23,279 bases of DNA. It comes from Oscillospiraceae bacterium (lineage in GTDB: Bacteria; Bacillota; Clostridia; Oscillospirales; Oscillospiraceae). Positions 1 through 7,502 of the stretch are shown here, in pieces; position 1 is the stretch's first letter; each line of letters starts with the position of its first letter. Both the position numbers and the translations under genes were made by a program. The notes under the pieces were generated by a model. That model was not told the origin of the DNA, searched no databases, and saw only the letters and a program-made list of their open reading frames with translations. The stretch is taken from assembly GCA_020025275.1 (NCBI GenBank), contig JAHHSI010000032.1:1-23279 (forward strand). Reading direction: 5' to 3'.

Positions 1-2
1 TC

Positions 3-1355
3 TACAATTATACGGACGAGAACGGTGAAACCAGACAGAAGTGGGAGACCCGCACTTCTTATCAGGAGGCTTTGAAGCGCAAGGCGGAAGTGGAGAATCA
101 GCAGTTCACAGGAACCTTTCTCCCACCGACAAACCAAACCATTGCGGAATTTTTATCGGACTTTGTTTCCCTTTATGGGGAAAAGCGTTGGGGTGTATCC
201 TCCTATGACAATCAGAATTCTCTGATTGCCAACTATATCAATCCAATTATCGGGGAGATGAAGGTGCAGGAGGTCACACCACGAGTCGTGGACAAGTACA
301 TTCAGACTTTGCAGAAAACCCCTTCGGTGGCGACCAGAACCCGTAAACCCAAAACGGAGTATGTAACAAACCCGACCATCGAGAAGATCATCAAGCTGCT
401 TCGCTGTGCATTCAAGCAGGCAGTTCGATGGGAACTGATTGCAAAGAATCCGTTTGATAATGTGGTGCTGCCTAAGACCGAATACAAGAAACGGGATATC
501 TGGGATGCCAACACCATCCGAACGGCACTGGATCAGTGTACGGACAGCAAGCTCTATGTAGCCATGAACCTGTCCTTTGCCTGCTCCTTGCGGATGGGCG
601 AAATTTTGGGGCTGACTTGGAACAATGTCCATATCTCAGACGAGGATATTGCCAGTGACAATGCCTTTGTCTACATCGACAAGGAATTGACACGGGCGTC
701 CAAACGAGCCATTGATATGTTAGGAGAGAAGGATATTTACCATATATTCTCACCCTTGTTTCCCAATACCAGTACCAGAGTCATTCTGAAAAAGCCGAAG
801 ACCGATTCCAGTATCCGCAAGGTGTGGCTGCCCAAAACACTGGCATACATTCTGCGGGAGTGGAAAAAGTCTCAGGAGGAGCTGAAAGGCTTTCTCGGTG
901 ACGAATATCAGGATTATGACTTGGTGGTGGCGCTGCCCAATGGCCGCCCCTGTGAGGATCGTATCATCCTGAAGGAGTTTGAGAAGCTGCGTGAGAAGGC
1001 AGGGCTGCCCAGAGTCGTCTTTCATTCTCTCCGGCATTCCAGTACTACCTACAAGCTGAAACTGAACCACGGCGATCTGAAGGCCACTCAGGGCGATACA
1101 GGTCATGCGGAGATCGACATGATCACCAATGTGTATGCCCACATTCTGGACGAGGACCGTAAGATCAACGCGCAGAAGTTTGAAAGCTCCTTCTATTCCA
1201 ATCCCGACCTGCGCAATGTGCGTCCACCGGAAGAACCGAAGGTAGCAGCACCTTCTACTTTGGATCTGGAAAGCCTTGTAGAGCAGCTTCGGAAGTCGCC
1301 GGAGCTGGCAAATACTCTGGCCGCTCTGCTTGGAGCGGCACCGAGTGGCAGATAG
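3..1355 (+). CDS. Tyrosine recombinase (integrase) of an integrative element, 5' end off the window
   Basis: Site-specific tyrosine recombinase that would catalyse integration and excision of a mobile element. The frame is open from base 3, and the residues before the TTG at 72 (YNYTDENGETRQKWETRTSY) look like the end of the usual N-terminal arm-binding domain, so the gene begins outside the window and that TTG is not the start. A SAM-like core-binding domain spans roughly 130-450. The catalytic domain shows Arg in SLRMGEILGL (codon 591), the HSLRH box (1023-1037), TGH (His codon 1104) and the nucleophile Tyr in NVYAHI (codon 1134), so the catalytic set is complete. About 70 residues follow the Tyr, ending in a low-complexity tail. 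Base composition is lower in GC than the typA side, consistent with horizontal transfer. It converges on tRNA-Arg, the typical position of an ICE or prophage integrase beside its tRNA attachment site. Confidence 0.93.
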   Translation, partial: YNYTDENGETRQKWETRTSYQEALKRKAEVENQQFTGTFLPPTNQTIAEFLSDFVSLYGEKRWGVSSYDNQNSLIANYINPIIGEMKVQEVTPRVVDKYIQTLQKTPSVATRTRKPKTEYVTNPTIEKIIKLLRCAFKQAVRWELIAKNPFDNVVLPKTEYKKRDIWDANTIRTALDQCTDSKLYVAMNLSFACSLRMGEILGLTWNNVHISDEDIASDNAFVYIDKELTRASKRAIDMLGEKDIYHIFSPLFPNTSTRVILKKPKTDSSIRKVWLPKTLAYILREWKKSQEELKGFLGDEYQDYDLVVALPNGRPCEDRIILKEFEKLREKAGLPRVVFHSLRHSSTTYKLKLNHGDLKATQGDTGHAEIDMITNVYAHILDEDRKINAQKFESSFYSNPDLRNVRPPEEPKVAAPSTLDLESLVEQLRKSPELANTLAALLGAAPSGR

Positions 1356-1370
1356 ACCTGAAAATTCCGA

Positions 1371-1430
1371 TTAGCAAGAGTGCAATTTTTCTTAGCAAAA
1401 GTCTGAAAATCGTTCAAATCCAATTAGCAA
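1371..1430 (+). repeat. Three TTAGCAA direct repeats, candidate integrase arm sites
   Basis: The heptamer TTAGCAA occurs at 1371-1377, 1392-1398 and 1424-1430, with start-to-start distances of 21 and 32 bp, close to two and three helical turns. It lies between the integrase stop codon and the tRNA-Arg gene, in an AT-rich stretch without a gene. Tyrosine integrases of this type bind short direct repeats (arm sites) flanking the core site. The arm-site role is inferred from position and phasing. Confidence 0.45.
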
Positions 1431-1496
1431 GCATACAGCGGAAAATGCATAAAATTTTTTCGGCGCCACAACATGGCACTTGAAGAAAATGATAAC

Positions 1497-1541
1497 AAAA
1501 ACCGCTGTAAACCATCGAAAAACGGCTTACAGCGGTTATTT
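1497..1541 (-). terminator. Terminator of tRNA-Arg, probably bidirectional with the integrase
   Basis: Perfect 11-bp inverted repeat AACCGCTGTAA (1500-1510) and TTACAGCGGTT (1527-1537) with a 16-nt loop. Reading leftward it is followed by TTTGTT just after the CCA end of tRNA-Arg. Reading rightward it is followed by TATTTT, so it may also end integrase transcription. It could also lie inside the attachment region of the element. Confidence 0.7.
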
Positions 1542-1618
1542 TGGCACCCCCGGCTGGGTTCGAACCAGTGGCCTGTCGCTTAGGAGGCGACCGCTCTATC
1601 CAACTGAGCTACGGGGGC
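1542..1618 (-). tRNA. tRNA-Arg (anticodon CCT)
   Basis: Complete cloverleaf on the minus strand with a genome-encoded CCA. The acceptor stem GCCCCCG pairs with CGGGGGT (one G-U pair), the D arm is GCTC-AGTTGGATA-GAGC, the anticodon arm is GTCGC-CTCCTAA-GCGAC with CCT in the centre, and the T arm is ACTGG-TTCGAAC-CCAGC. It reads AGG codons. Its 3' end faces the integrase gene, making it the likely attachment site of the element to the left, since integrases commonly target the 3' half of tRNA genes and leave the gene intact. Confidence 0.96.
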
Positions 1619-1639
1619 GTATACAGGAAATATTCAAAT

Positions 1640-1711
1640 TTAATGAACTCAAGGACTCGAACAGACTGCCGCTTAGGAGGCGGTCGCTCTATACAACTGA
1701 GCTACAGGGGC
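1640..1711 (-). pseudogene. Degenerate second tRNA-Arg(CCT) copy
   Basis: The 5' half matches the intact tRNA-Arg: acceptor 5' strand GCCCCTG, perfect D arm GCTC-AGTTGTATA-GAGC, and anticodon loop CTCCTAA on a four-pair stem. The 3' half is destroyed: a TTCGAGT loop is present but its flanks (GTCTG and CCTTG) form almost no T stem, and no strand complementary to the acceptor or CCA follows. It lies upstream of the intact copy in the same orientation, about 93 bp apart measured at the anticodon loop. It is best read as a tandem duplicate whose 3' half was lost or replaced, possibly by an integration or excision event. Confidence 0.75.
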
Positions 1712-1713
1712 AT

Positions 1714-1913
1714 AATCAATATGAGGGGAAGGTTTCTAAGGCAATGACGAACCTTGATCATCCAACGCCTTCCCGTTTCCAACAATGGCGGCAGCATCTC
1801 ACACCGGGGATTCTGCCGTCAAGCGGACTGCGGTGCCGGTGGTGTCCCGCCACTTAGGAGCGGACAGGCCAAGCGCAGAGTTTTCCATGGCCGCACCGCC
1901 ACAGTGTGCGCTA
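1714..1913 (-). ncRNA. Candidate structured RNA or long tRNA leader, unidentified
   Basis: A gene-free GC-rich stretch transcribed leftward from the promoter at 1920-1948. Three inverted repeats are visible in the RNA. (a) A long interrupted hairpin has outer pairs CTGCG/CGCAG, inner pairs TGTCC/GGACA, and an apical loop containing CTCCTAA. (b) CGGCAG and CTGCCG enclose a further ATC/GAT pairing. (c) GGGAAGG pairs with CCTTCCC near the 3' end. TGGCGG and CCGCCA could close (a) and (b) into a junction. I do not recognise the family: SRP RNA, RNase P RNA and tmRNA signatures are absent, and 6S RNA is possible but unproven. It may simply be the 5' leader of the tRNA transcript. Confidence 0.3.
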
Positions 1914-1919
1914 TTTGTT

Positions 1920-1948
1920 ATTTTACCTGTCTGGCAGCCCTTTGTCAA
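1920..1948 (-). promoter_or_regulatory. Sigma-A promoter for the structured RNA / tRNA-Arg transcript
   Basis: On the minus strand, TTGACA (1948-1943), a 17-bp spacer and TAAAAT (1925-1920). The start site would be near 1913. No protein-coding gene lies downstream before tRNA-Arg, so this promoter serves stable or structured RNA. Confidence 0.75.
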
Positions 1949-1980
1949 TGCGGAAAAATACAAAAAAGGGCGAAAAGTTC

Positions 1981-2009
1981 TTGCAATCTACGGAAAAAGC
2001 GAATATAAT
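1981..2009 (+). promoter_or_regulatory. Promoter of typA
   Basis: TTGCAA (1981-1986), a 17-bp spacer and a perfect TATAAT (2004-2009), giving a leader of about 70 nt to the typA start. It is divergent from the RNA promoter at 1920-1948, and the two -35 boxes are 32 bp apart. Confidence 0.75.
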
Positions 2010-2087
2010 ATCAAAGTTAGAGAATTTTATAAAATATTTGCGTCTGAAAAAGAAAACACGACTGCGGCGCAGAGGAGACGATAGAAG

Positions 2088-3914
2088 ATGAAAAACGAAA
2101 AATTACGCAATGTAGCGATTATTGCCCACGTTGACCACGGTAAGACGACCATGGTCGACGAGATGCTCAAGCAGGGTGGTGCTTATCGTGAGAATCAGGA
2201 GACGGTGGATCGCGTCATGGACTCCAATGATCTGGAGCGTGAGCGTGGCATCACCATTCTGGCCAAGAACACGGCGATCCAGTACGGAGATACGAAAATC
2301 AACATTGTCGATACCCCCGGCCACGCCGACTTCGGCGGCGAGGTGGAGCGCATTTTGAAGATGGTCAACGGTGTTATCCTGCTGGTGGACGCCGCCGAGG
2401 GTCCCATGCCCCAGACCCGTTTCGTGCTCTCCCGTGCACTGGAACTGGGGCACCGTGTGATCGTGGTGGTGAACAAGATCGACCGCCCCGATCAGCGGAT
2501 CCATGAGGTCATTGACGAGGTGCTGGAGCTGCTGCTGGATCTGGATGCGACACCGGAGCAGCTGGACTCCCCCATGCTGTTCTGCTCGGCACGGCAGGGT
2601 ATTGCTTCCTACTCTCCCGACGAGGTGGGCACCGATCTCAAGCCGCTGTTTGATACCATTATCGACTATATCCCTGCTCCGGAGGCCAATGTGGACGAGC
2701 CGTTCCAGATGCTGGTTTCCGCCATCGATTATAACGAGTTCGTGGGGCGCATCGCCATCGGCCGCATTGAGCGTGGTACGCTCAAGCAGAATCAGGAGAT
2801 TGCGGTGTGCAACTACCATGCGCCGGACGCTCCTGCCAAGAAATCCAAGGCGGTGAGCCTGTATGAGTTTGATGGCCTCGGCAAGAAGCCGGTGACCGAG
2901 TCCACGGCCGGCAATATCATAGCCCTGAGCGGCATCGGTGATATTACCATCGGTGATACCATCTGCGACCCCGCCGTTGTTGAGCCGCTGCCCTTTGTGA
3001 AGATTTCTGCCCCTACCGTGGAGATGACCTTCTCCATCAACGACTCGCCCTATGCCGGCCGTGAGGGCAAGTTCGTCACCTCCCGCCAGCTGCGTGAGCG
3101 GCTGCAGCGTGAGACGCTGAAGGACGTCTCGTTGCGTGTGACGGAGATCGAGGGTGCGTCCGATGCCTTCAACGTGGCGGGCCGTGGCGAGATGTCCCTG
3201 TCGATCCTCATTGAGACCATGCGCCGGGAGGGCTATGAGTTCCAGGTATCTCCTCCCCGTGTGCTCTATCAGGAGATCGACGGCAAGCACTGCGAGCCTA
3301 TGGAGCGTCTGGTGGTGGATGTGCCCTCCGACGCCGTTGGTGCCGTCATTGAGAAGCTGGGCTCCCGCAAGGCTGACCTTCTGGAGATGAACCCTGTGGG
3401 CAACCGCATGAAGATCGAGTTTCTGGTGCCGGCCCGTGGTCTTTTCGGCTACCGCAACGAGTTTATGACCGACACCAAGGGCGAGGGCATCATGGCCTCC
3501 GTGTTTGATAGCTACGCCCCCTACAAGGGAGAACTGAGCCGCCGCAACACCGGTTCTCTGGTCTCCTTTGAAACCGGCGAGTCCGTGACCTACGGCCTCT
3601 TCAATGCCCAAGACCGTGGCACGCTGTTTATCGGGCCCGGCGTCAAGGTCTACGAGGGCATGGTGGTGGGCGTCTCCCCCAAGCAGGAGGACATCACCGT
3701 CAACGTCTGCAAGAAAAAGCAGATGACCAATATGCGTGCTTCCGGCAGTGATGAAGCACTGCGCCTTGTGACGCCCCGCCGCCTGAGTCTGGAGCAGTGT
3801 CTGGAGTTTTTGGCGGACGATGAGCTGCTGGAGGTCACACCGGAGAGCCTGCGGATCCGCAAGACGATCCTCAACCATGAAAAACGCATGAAGGCCTCCC
3901 ACAGAAAGAAATAA
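2088..3914 (+). CDS. typA: Ribosome-binding GTPase TypA/BipA
   Basis: Translational GTPase of the EF-G/LepA family that binds the ribosome and supports growth and 50S assembly under stress or low temperature. It has 608 residues, the usual length. The G domain shows the P-loop AHVDHGKTT (residues 13-21), the G2 region ERERGITI, G3 DTPGH (75-79) and G4 NKID (129-132). These are followed by the beta-barrel domain (about 200-300), two alpha/beta domains and the TypA-specific C-terminal region ending in lysines. The ATG at 2088 is preceded by GAGGAG ten bases upstream. It is monocistronic, with its own promoter at 1981-2009 and a strong terminator 12 bases after the stop. A near full-length antisense frame over this gene is a composition artefact. 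Confidence 0.98.
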   Translation: MKNEKLRNVAIIAHVDHGKTTMVDEMLKQGGAYRENQETVDRVMDSNDLERERGITILAKNTAIQYGDTKINIVDTPGHADFGGEVERILKMVNGVILLVDAAEGPMPQTRFVLSRALELGHRVIVVVNKIDRPDQRIHEVIDEVLELLLDLDATPEQLDSPMLFCSARQGIASYSPDEVGTDLKPLFDTIIDYIPAPEANVDEPFQMLVSAIDYNEFVGRIAIGRIERGTLKQNQEIAVCNYHAPDAPAKKSKAVSLYEFDGLGKKPVTESTAGNIIALSGIGDITIGDTICDPAVVEPLPFVKISAPTVEMTFSINDSPYAGREGKFVTSRQLRERLQRETLKDVSLRVTEIEGASDAFNVAGRGEMSLSILIETMRREGYEFQVSPPRVLYQEIDGKHCEPMERLVVDVPSDAVGAVIEKLGSRKADLLEMNPVGNRMKIEFLVPARGLFGYRNEFMTDTKGEGIMASVFDSYAPYKGELSRRNTGSLVSFETGESVTYGLFNAQDRGTLFIGPGVKVYEGMVVGVSPKQEDITVNVCKKKQMTNMRASGSDEALRLVTPRRLSLEQCLEFLADDELLEVTPESLRIRKTILNHEKRMKASHRKK

Positions 3915-3925
3915 GCAACCGAAAA

Positions 3926-3960
3926 AAGAGTCTCTTCCCATAGGAAGAGACTCTTTTTTT
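3926..3960. terminator. Bidirectional terminator between typA and rlmA
   Basis: Perfect 13-bp stem (3926-3938 with 3943-3955), loop CATA, T run to 3960 on the plus strand and an A run (3922-3927) giving a U tract on the minus strand. The TAA stop of the leftward rlmA lies in the T run, so both convergent genes end here. Confidence 0.95.
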
Positions 3961-4780
3961 ACTCTTTTTCAAAAATGTGGATGTCAAAGGCAATCTCCGT
4001 AGTCAGCTCCTCCAGAGCGGCCAGCCGCTCGCAGCCGGATTTCGGCGTTTTCCAGTAGTAGGGCGTCATCTGGAAGAGGGCGTGGATGTGGGGCTGGCCC
4101 ACAACACGGATGGTGTCCCGCACGGAGGACACATTCACATAGCGAAAGCCCTCGTAGGGGGTGAGTTTCTCTTCATTGGGATAGGGGTGGTCATAGAGCA
4201 CCTCTTTCAGCTGCCACAGGTGGCGGGCCGAGGGGACCACGTAGAGAAAGTGACCGCCGGGGCGGAGGATGCGCCGGAATTCGTCCAAGGCCAGGGGAGA
4301 GAAGCAGTTGATTAACAGATCGATACTCTCATCAGACAGGGGCAGGTGATAGGAGGAGGCCACGGCAAATTCCACATCCTTCTCGCGCTTGGCCGCACGG
4401 CGGAGGATCCATTTGGAGATGTCGGTTCCTGCCATGCGAACCTCTTTTCCTGAGCGGCACAGGGCCTGATAAATGCCGCTGGTATAGTAGCCCTCGCCGC
4501 AGCCGGTATCCAATACGTCGGCAGTAGGGCCGGTGAAGGACACGGCCAGCTCGCACAGCGCCTGACGCAGGGGGGCATAGTAACCGCTGTTGAGAAAGTC
4601 GCTGCGGGCCGCCGCCATGCCTTTGTCATCTCCGGGCATTTTGGAATTTTTTTGATTCACCGGCAGCAGATGGGTATAGCCCTGCGCCGCAATATCGAAA
4701 CAGTGGCCGCCGGGGCAGCGGTAGACGTGCTCGCTTCGCTGCAGCGGGGTACGGCATAGGGGACAGCAAAAAAGACTCAT
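3959..4780 (-). CDS. rlmA: 23S rRNA (guanine-N1)-methyltransferase RlmA
   Basis: SAM-dependent methyltransferase acting on helix 35 of 23S rRNA. The Gram-positive RlmA(II)/TlrB branch modifies G748, which contributes to tylosin tolerance. It has 273 residues, the family length. The N-terminal zinc site is visible as C6-P-L-C9 and C22-x3-H26, and the SAM-binding motif is VLDTGCGEGYYT. The start at 4780 is chosen because AGGAGG lies just upstream and the family begins right before the zinc site; the frame stays open to 4984 but that part is unrelated. The ATG overlaps the stop of the MATE gene (ATGA), so translation is probably coupled. Which guanine is methylated (745 or 748) is inferred from phylogeny, not read from the sequence. 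Confidence 0.93.
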   Translation of the reverse strand: MSLFCCPLCRTPLQRSEHVYRCPGGHCFDIAAQGYTHLLPVNQKNSKMPGDDKGMAAARSDFLNSGYYAPLRQALCELAVSFTGPTADVLDTGCGEGYYTSGIYQALCRSGKEVRMAGTDISKWILRRAAKREKDVEFAVASSYHLPLSDESIDLLINCFSPLALDEFRRILRPGGHFLYVVPSARHLWQLKEVLYDHPYPNEEKLTPYEGFRYVNVSSVRDTIRVVGQPHIHALFQMTPYYWKTPKSGCERLAALEELTTEIAFDIHIFEKE

Positions 4781-6174
4781 AGATCCTCCTCTTGAAACGT
4801 GGTGACATCGTGGATCCATTGTTTGGTATGGATCCGCCAAATACATAAGGGGCATTTGAGAATGGCTTCGGATTGGATGGCGACGGCGATGACCCAGTGA
4901 TTGGACCGGAGGACCAAGGCCACCAGTGCCGTCAGCGGGATGGCCAGCAGCCACTGGGGGCCGATGTCCAGAAACGTGGACCACGCCACATCACCGCCGC
5001 AGCGCAGCACGCCGGTGATGGCGGAGATGGTATAGGCGTGGAACGGCGTGAGGACAAAGCTGACCACCGCCATGGCAGTGGCGATCCCCGCGGATTCCCC
5101 ATAGAGCTGAAAGAGGGGAAAAACATAGGGCATCAGCACCGTGGGCACCAGCAGCAGCGAGACGGCGCCCAGTCCGGCCCCCACCACCGTGGTGAAACGA
5201 AGCAGGCACTGGCCCAGAGATTGCACGGCGTCGTGGGACTGGCCCTCGCCGATGGCCTTGCCGATGATGACACCGGAGGCGGCACCGAAGCCAAAGCAGA
5301 TCACCAGAAACAGGCGGCTCAGGTTGCCCATGACCGCATTGGCTGCCAACATTTCCACAGAGTTATGTGTATAGCCCAGAATCACGGTCATCATGGATGT
5401 GCCCAGTCCCCAGACCGTCTCGTTGAGAACGACTGGAGAGGCATAGCGCACAAAGCGCCGCGCCATGGCGGCTCCGGGGTGGAAAAAGCAGTTTAGATCC
5501 AGCGGCAGGCTCTTGCAGCGCAGCGCATAGACGATGCAGATGGTCAGCTCGGCCACGCGGGAGAGCAGCGTTGCGATGGCAGCGCCCTCCACGCCCAGAG
5601 CAGGAGCACCGAACTTGCCGAAAATCAAAAGATAATTGAGGAAGGTGTTCAATAGTGTGGAAAAACCGAACAGCTTCATGCCGAAGTGGGGATTTTCCAC
5701 ACTGCGCTGGGCACTGACATAAATAGAGGAGAGCATATTGCATACAAACGAAAACCCGATCCACTTAAGATAAGGGGCACCCAGCAGGCTGAGGTCGTGG
5801 CGGTTGCTGAGCAGGTCCATCACCGACACCGGAAAAAAGAAGCAGATCAGTGCCAGCACCAGTGACAGCCCGGCTCCAATGGCACAGGCCACGCCGATGG
5901 CACGGCTGATACTGGAAAGATCCTTCTTGCCCCAGTATTGGCTGACCAGAATCCCCAGACCGCTCTGCACGCCAAAAACGATACTGGTCATCAGAAAGAC
6001 CGGAGCATTGGCGGCCGTGACGGCGGCGATCTCCTCGTTGCCCAGCTGGCTGACCATAAAGGTGTCGATCAGTCCCAGAGAAAAGGTGATTAGGTTTTGC
6101 AGCGCAATCGGCAGACTCAGGCTCCACAGCCGCCGATAAAAGGCGGGAGAGCGTTTCAATGATGATGATGTCAT
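4777..6174 (-). CDS. MATE family efflux transporter
   Basis: Twelve-helix multidrug and toxin extrusion transporter that exports cationic compounds using a Na+ or H+ gradient. It has 465 residues, normal for the family. The first helix carries the typical opening PIALQNLITFSLGLIDTFMV followed by SQLGNEEIAAVTAA, and the second half repeats the pattern with PVVLNETVWGLG and NAVMGNLSRL. AGGAG stands eight bases before the ATG at 6174. It starts 26 bp after the desulfurase and overlaps rlmA by four bases, so it is the middle gene of a three-gene operon. Together with RlmA it could give tolerance to macrolide-like compounds, but that link is inference. The substrate is unknown. Confidence 0.95.
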   Translation of the reverse strand: MTSSSLKRSPAFYRRLWSLSLPIALQNLITFSLGLIDTFMVSQLGNEEIAAVTAANAPVFLMTSIVFGVQSGLGILVSQYWGKKDLSSISRAIGVACAIGAGLSLVLALICFFFPVSVMDLLSNRHDLSLLGAPYLKWIGFSFVCNMLSSIYVSAQRSVENPHFGMKLFGFSTLLNTFLNYLLIFGKFGAPALGVEGAAIATLLSRVAELTICIVYALRCKSLPLDLNCFFHPGAAMARRFVRYASPVVLNETVWGLGTSMMTVILGYTHNSVEMLAANAVMGNLSRLFLVICFGFGAASGVIIGKAIGEGQSHDAVQSLGQCLLRFTTVVGAGLGAVSLLLVPTVLMPYVFPLFQLYGESAGIATAMAVVSFVLTPFHAYTISAITGVLRCGGDVAWSTFLDIGPQWLLAIPLTALVALVLRSNHWVIAVAIQSEAILKCPLCIWRIHTKQWIHDVTTFQEEDL

Positions 6175-6200
6175 GGGACCATCTCCTGAAGAAAGTGGAC

Positions 6201-7337
6201 TTAAAGCATCGGGAAGCGCTTTTCCTTATGGAGACGGAGTGCTTCGTAGAGGGCATCAATGTCCTCCCGGGTGGTCTCCGGACCAAAGGAAATGCGGATC
6301 ACGCCGGCGGCGGTGCGCTTGGACAGCCCCAGCGCGCTGACCACGTGGCTCTGCTTTCCGCGGTGGCAGGCAGAGCCGGCGGACAGGCAGATCCCCTGTG
6401 CGCCCAGATCGCTGACGATATTGGCGCTGGGATAGCCGGGCAGCGCAAGAGAGAGGATGTGGGGGGCCGTTCCCTGGCCCACCGCCACCATGGTGTCGAT
6501 GGAGAGGAGTTTTTCCCGGCAGTAGTCCTTCATGGCCTGCATATGGTCAATGGTTTCCTGCAAATGGGCATAGCGCAGCTCCACGGCCTTGGCAAATCCG
6601 GCGATCTGCGCCGTGGCTTCGGTGCCAGAGCGCAGGCCGTTCTCCTGGCCGCCGCCGGGCAGCAGGGGACGGGGATTGCGGAATGTCTCGCTGATATAGA
6701 GCGCCCCGATCCCTTTGGGACCGCCCACCTTGTGGCCGGAGAGACTCATCATATCCACACCCCAGCCCACAGGATCGCAGGGGACTTTTAAAAAGCCCTG
6801 TACGGCATCACAGTGGAGCAGGGCACGGCTCTTTTTCTCCCGCAGCAGCTGCGCCGTCTCCTGCACGGGGAAAATGCAGCCGGTCTCGTTGTTGACCAAC
6901 ATCATGCTCACCAGAACGGTGTCCTCCCGGAGAGCCTCGGCAACCTGCGAGACATGGATGTGACCCGTGGCATCAGGCTTGAGGTAGGTGACCTCGTAGC
7001 CATTTTGCGCCAGAAAGCGCAGCGGCTCCAAAATAGCACTGTGTTCCACGGCCGTGGTAATGATGTGGCGGCCCACATGGCGCCCTTGCCACAGGGCGGC
7101 CTGAATGGCCCAGTTGTCACTCTCCGTGCCGCAGGAGGTGAAATAGAGCTCCTTGGGGCGGCAGCCCAGCGCTTTGGCGATTTCGGCGCGGCAGCGGTCG
7201 GTCAGGGCCTTGGCCTCCTGCCCCAGCGGATACTGGGCGGAGGGGTTGCCGAATTGATGGGTTAAAACGTCCACCATGGCCTGCGCTACGGCAGGGGGGA
7301 CGGGCGTAGTGGCGGCATGATCCAGATAATGCAGCAT
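6201..7337 (-). CDS. Cysteine desulfurase (NifS/IscS family)
   Basis: PLP-dependent enzyme converting L-cysteine to L-alanine with a persulfide on the active-site cysteine, supplying sulfur for Fe-S clusters or tRNA thiolation. It has 378 residues. It opens with YLDHAATTPVPP. The PLP lysine is K203 in SGHKVGGPKG, the catalytic cysteine is C324 in LSAGSACHRG, and HSAILEP and RISFG are also conserved. The ATG at 7337 follows GAGGTG. It is the first gene of the operon with the MATE exporter and rlmA, and it is read divergently from mtaB, a radical-SAM methylthiotransferase that needs Fe-S clusters and sulfur, so the two may be functionally paired. No scaffold (IscU/NifU) gene lies nearby, so its acceptor is unknown. 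Confidence 0.95.
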   Translation of the reverse strand: MLHYLDHAATTPVPPAVAQAMVDVLTHQFGNPSAQYPLGQEAKALTDRCRAEIAKALGCRPKELYFTSCGTESDNWAIQAALWQGRHVGRHIITTAVEHSAILEPLRFLAQNGYEVTYLKPDATGHIHVSQVAEALREDTVLVSMMLVNNETGCIFPVQETAQLLREKKSRALLHCDAVQGFLKVPCDPVGWGVDMMSLSGHKVGGPKGIGALYISETFRNPRPLLPGGGQENGLRSGTEATAQIAGFAKAVELRYAHLQETIDHMQAMKDYCREKLLSIDTMVAVGQGTAPHILSLALPGYPSANIVSDLGAQGICLSAGSACHRGKQSHVVSALGLSKRTAAGVIRISFGPETTREDIDALYEALRLHKEKRFPML

Positions 7338-7378
7338 AGAGCACCTCGTTTATGGCATATTTTCCTGCGCCGGAGGTC

Positions 7379-7407
7379 TTGCCACCGGCACATAAATTGC
7401 GTATAAT
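7379..7407 (+). promoter_or_regulatory. Promoter of the mtaB operon
   Basis: TTGCCA (7379-7384), a 17-bp spacer and a perfect TATAAT (7402-7407); predicted start near 7414. It lies to the left of, and points toward, the opposing promoter at 7463-7491. Confidence 0.75.
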
Positions 7408-7462
7408 GAATAAATATCCCCGGTCTTTTTTGGGGGAAAACGAAAGAATTTCGTAATTATTT

Positions 7463-7491
7463 ATTATAAGCAATTTCCGATGGAAGTGCAA
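7463..7491 (-). promoter_or_regulatory. Promoter of the cysteine desulfurase operon
   Basis: On the minus strand TTGCAC (7491-7486), a 17-bp spacer and a perfect TATAAT (7468-7463), start near 7456. It faces the mtaB promoter, so the 5' ends of the two transcripts are complementary over about 40 nt. Confidence 0.72.
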
Positions 7492-7502
7492 GGGAGAAAC
7501 CG

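Noticed and set aside
1541..1857. Short plus-strand frames over the tRNA genes
   Set aside because: They translate antisense tRNA sequence (the familiar GFEPVACRLGG-type artefact) and contain no independent coding signal.
2103..3941. Long antisense open frame (612 codons) across typA
   Set aside because: Shadow of a GC-rich gene: the antisense product is His/Gly/Leu-rich without domain features, while the sense strand encodes a complete TypA.
4781..4984. N-terminal extension of RlmA to 4984
   Set aside because: It would overlap the MATE gene by about 200 bases and places unrelated residues before the zinc site; the ATG at 4780 has AGGAGG and the family length.
7421..7436. CCCC/GGGG hairpin with a T-rich loop between the facing promoters
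   Set aside because: Only four pairs around a long loop, no tail; not convincing as an attenuator.
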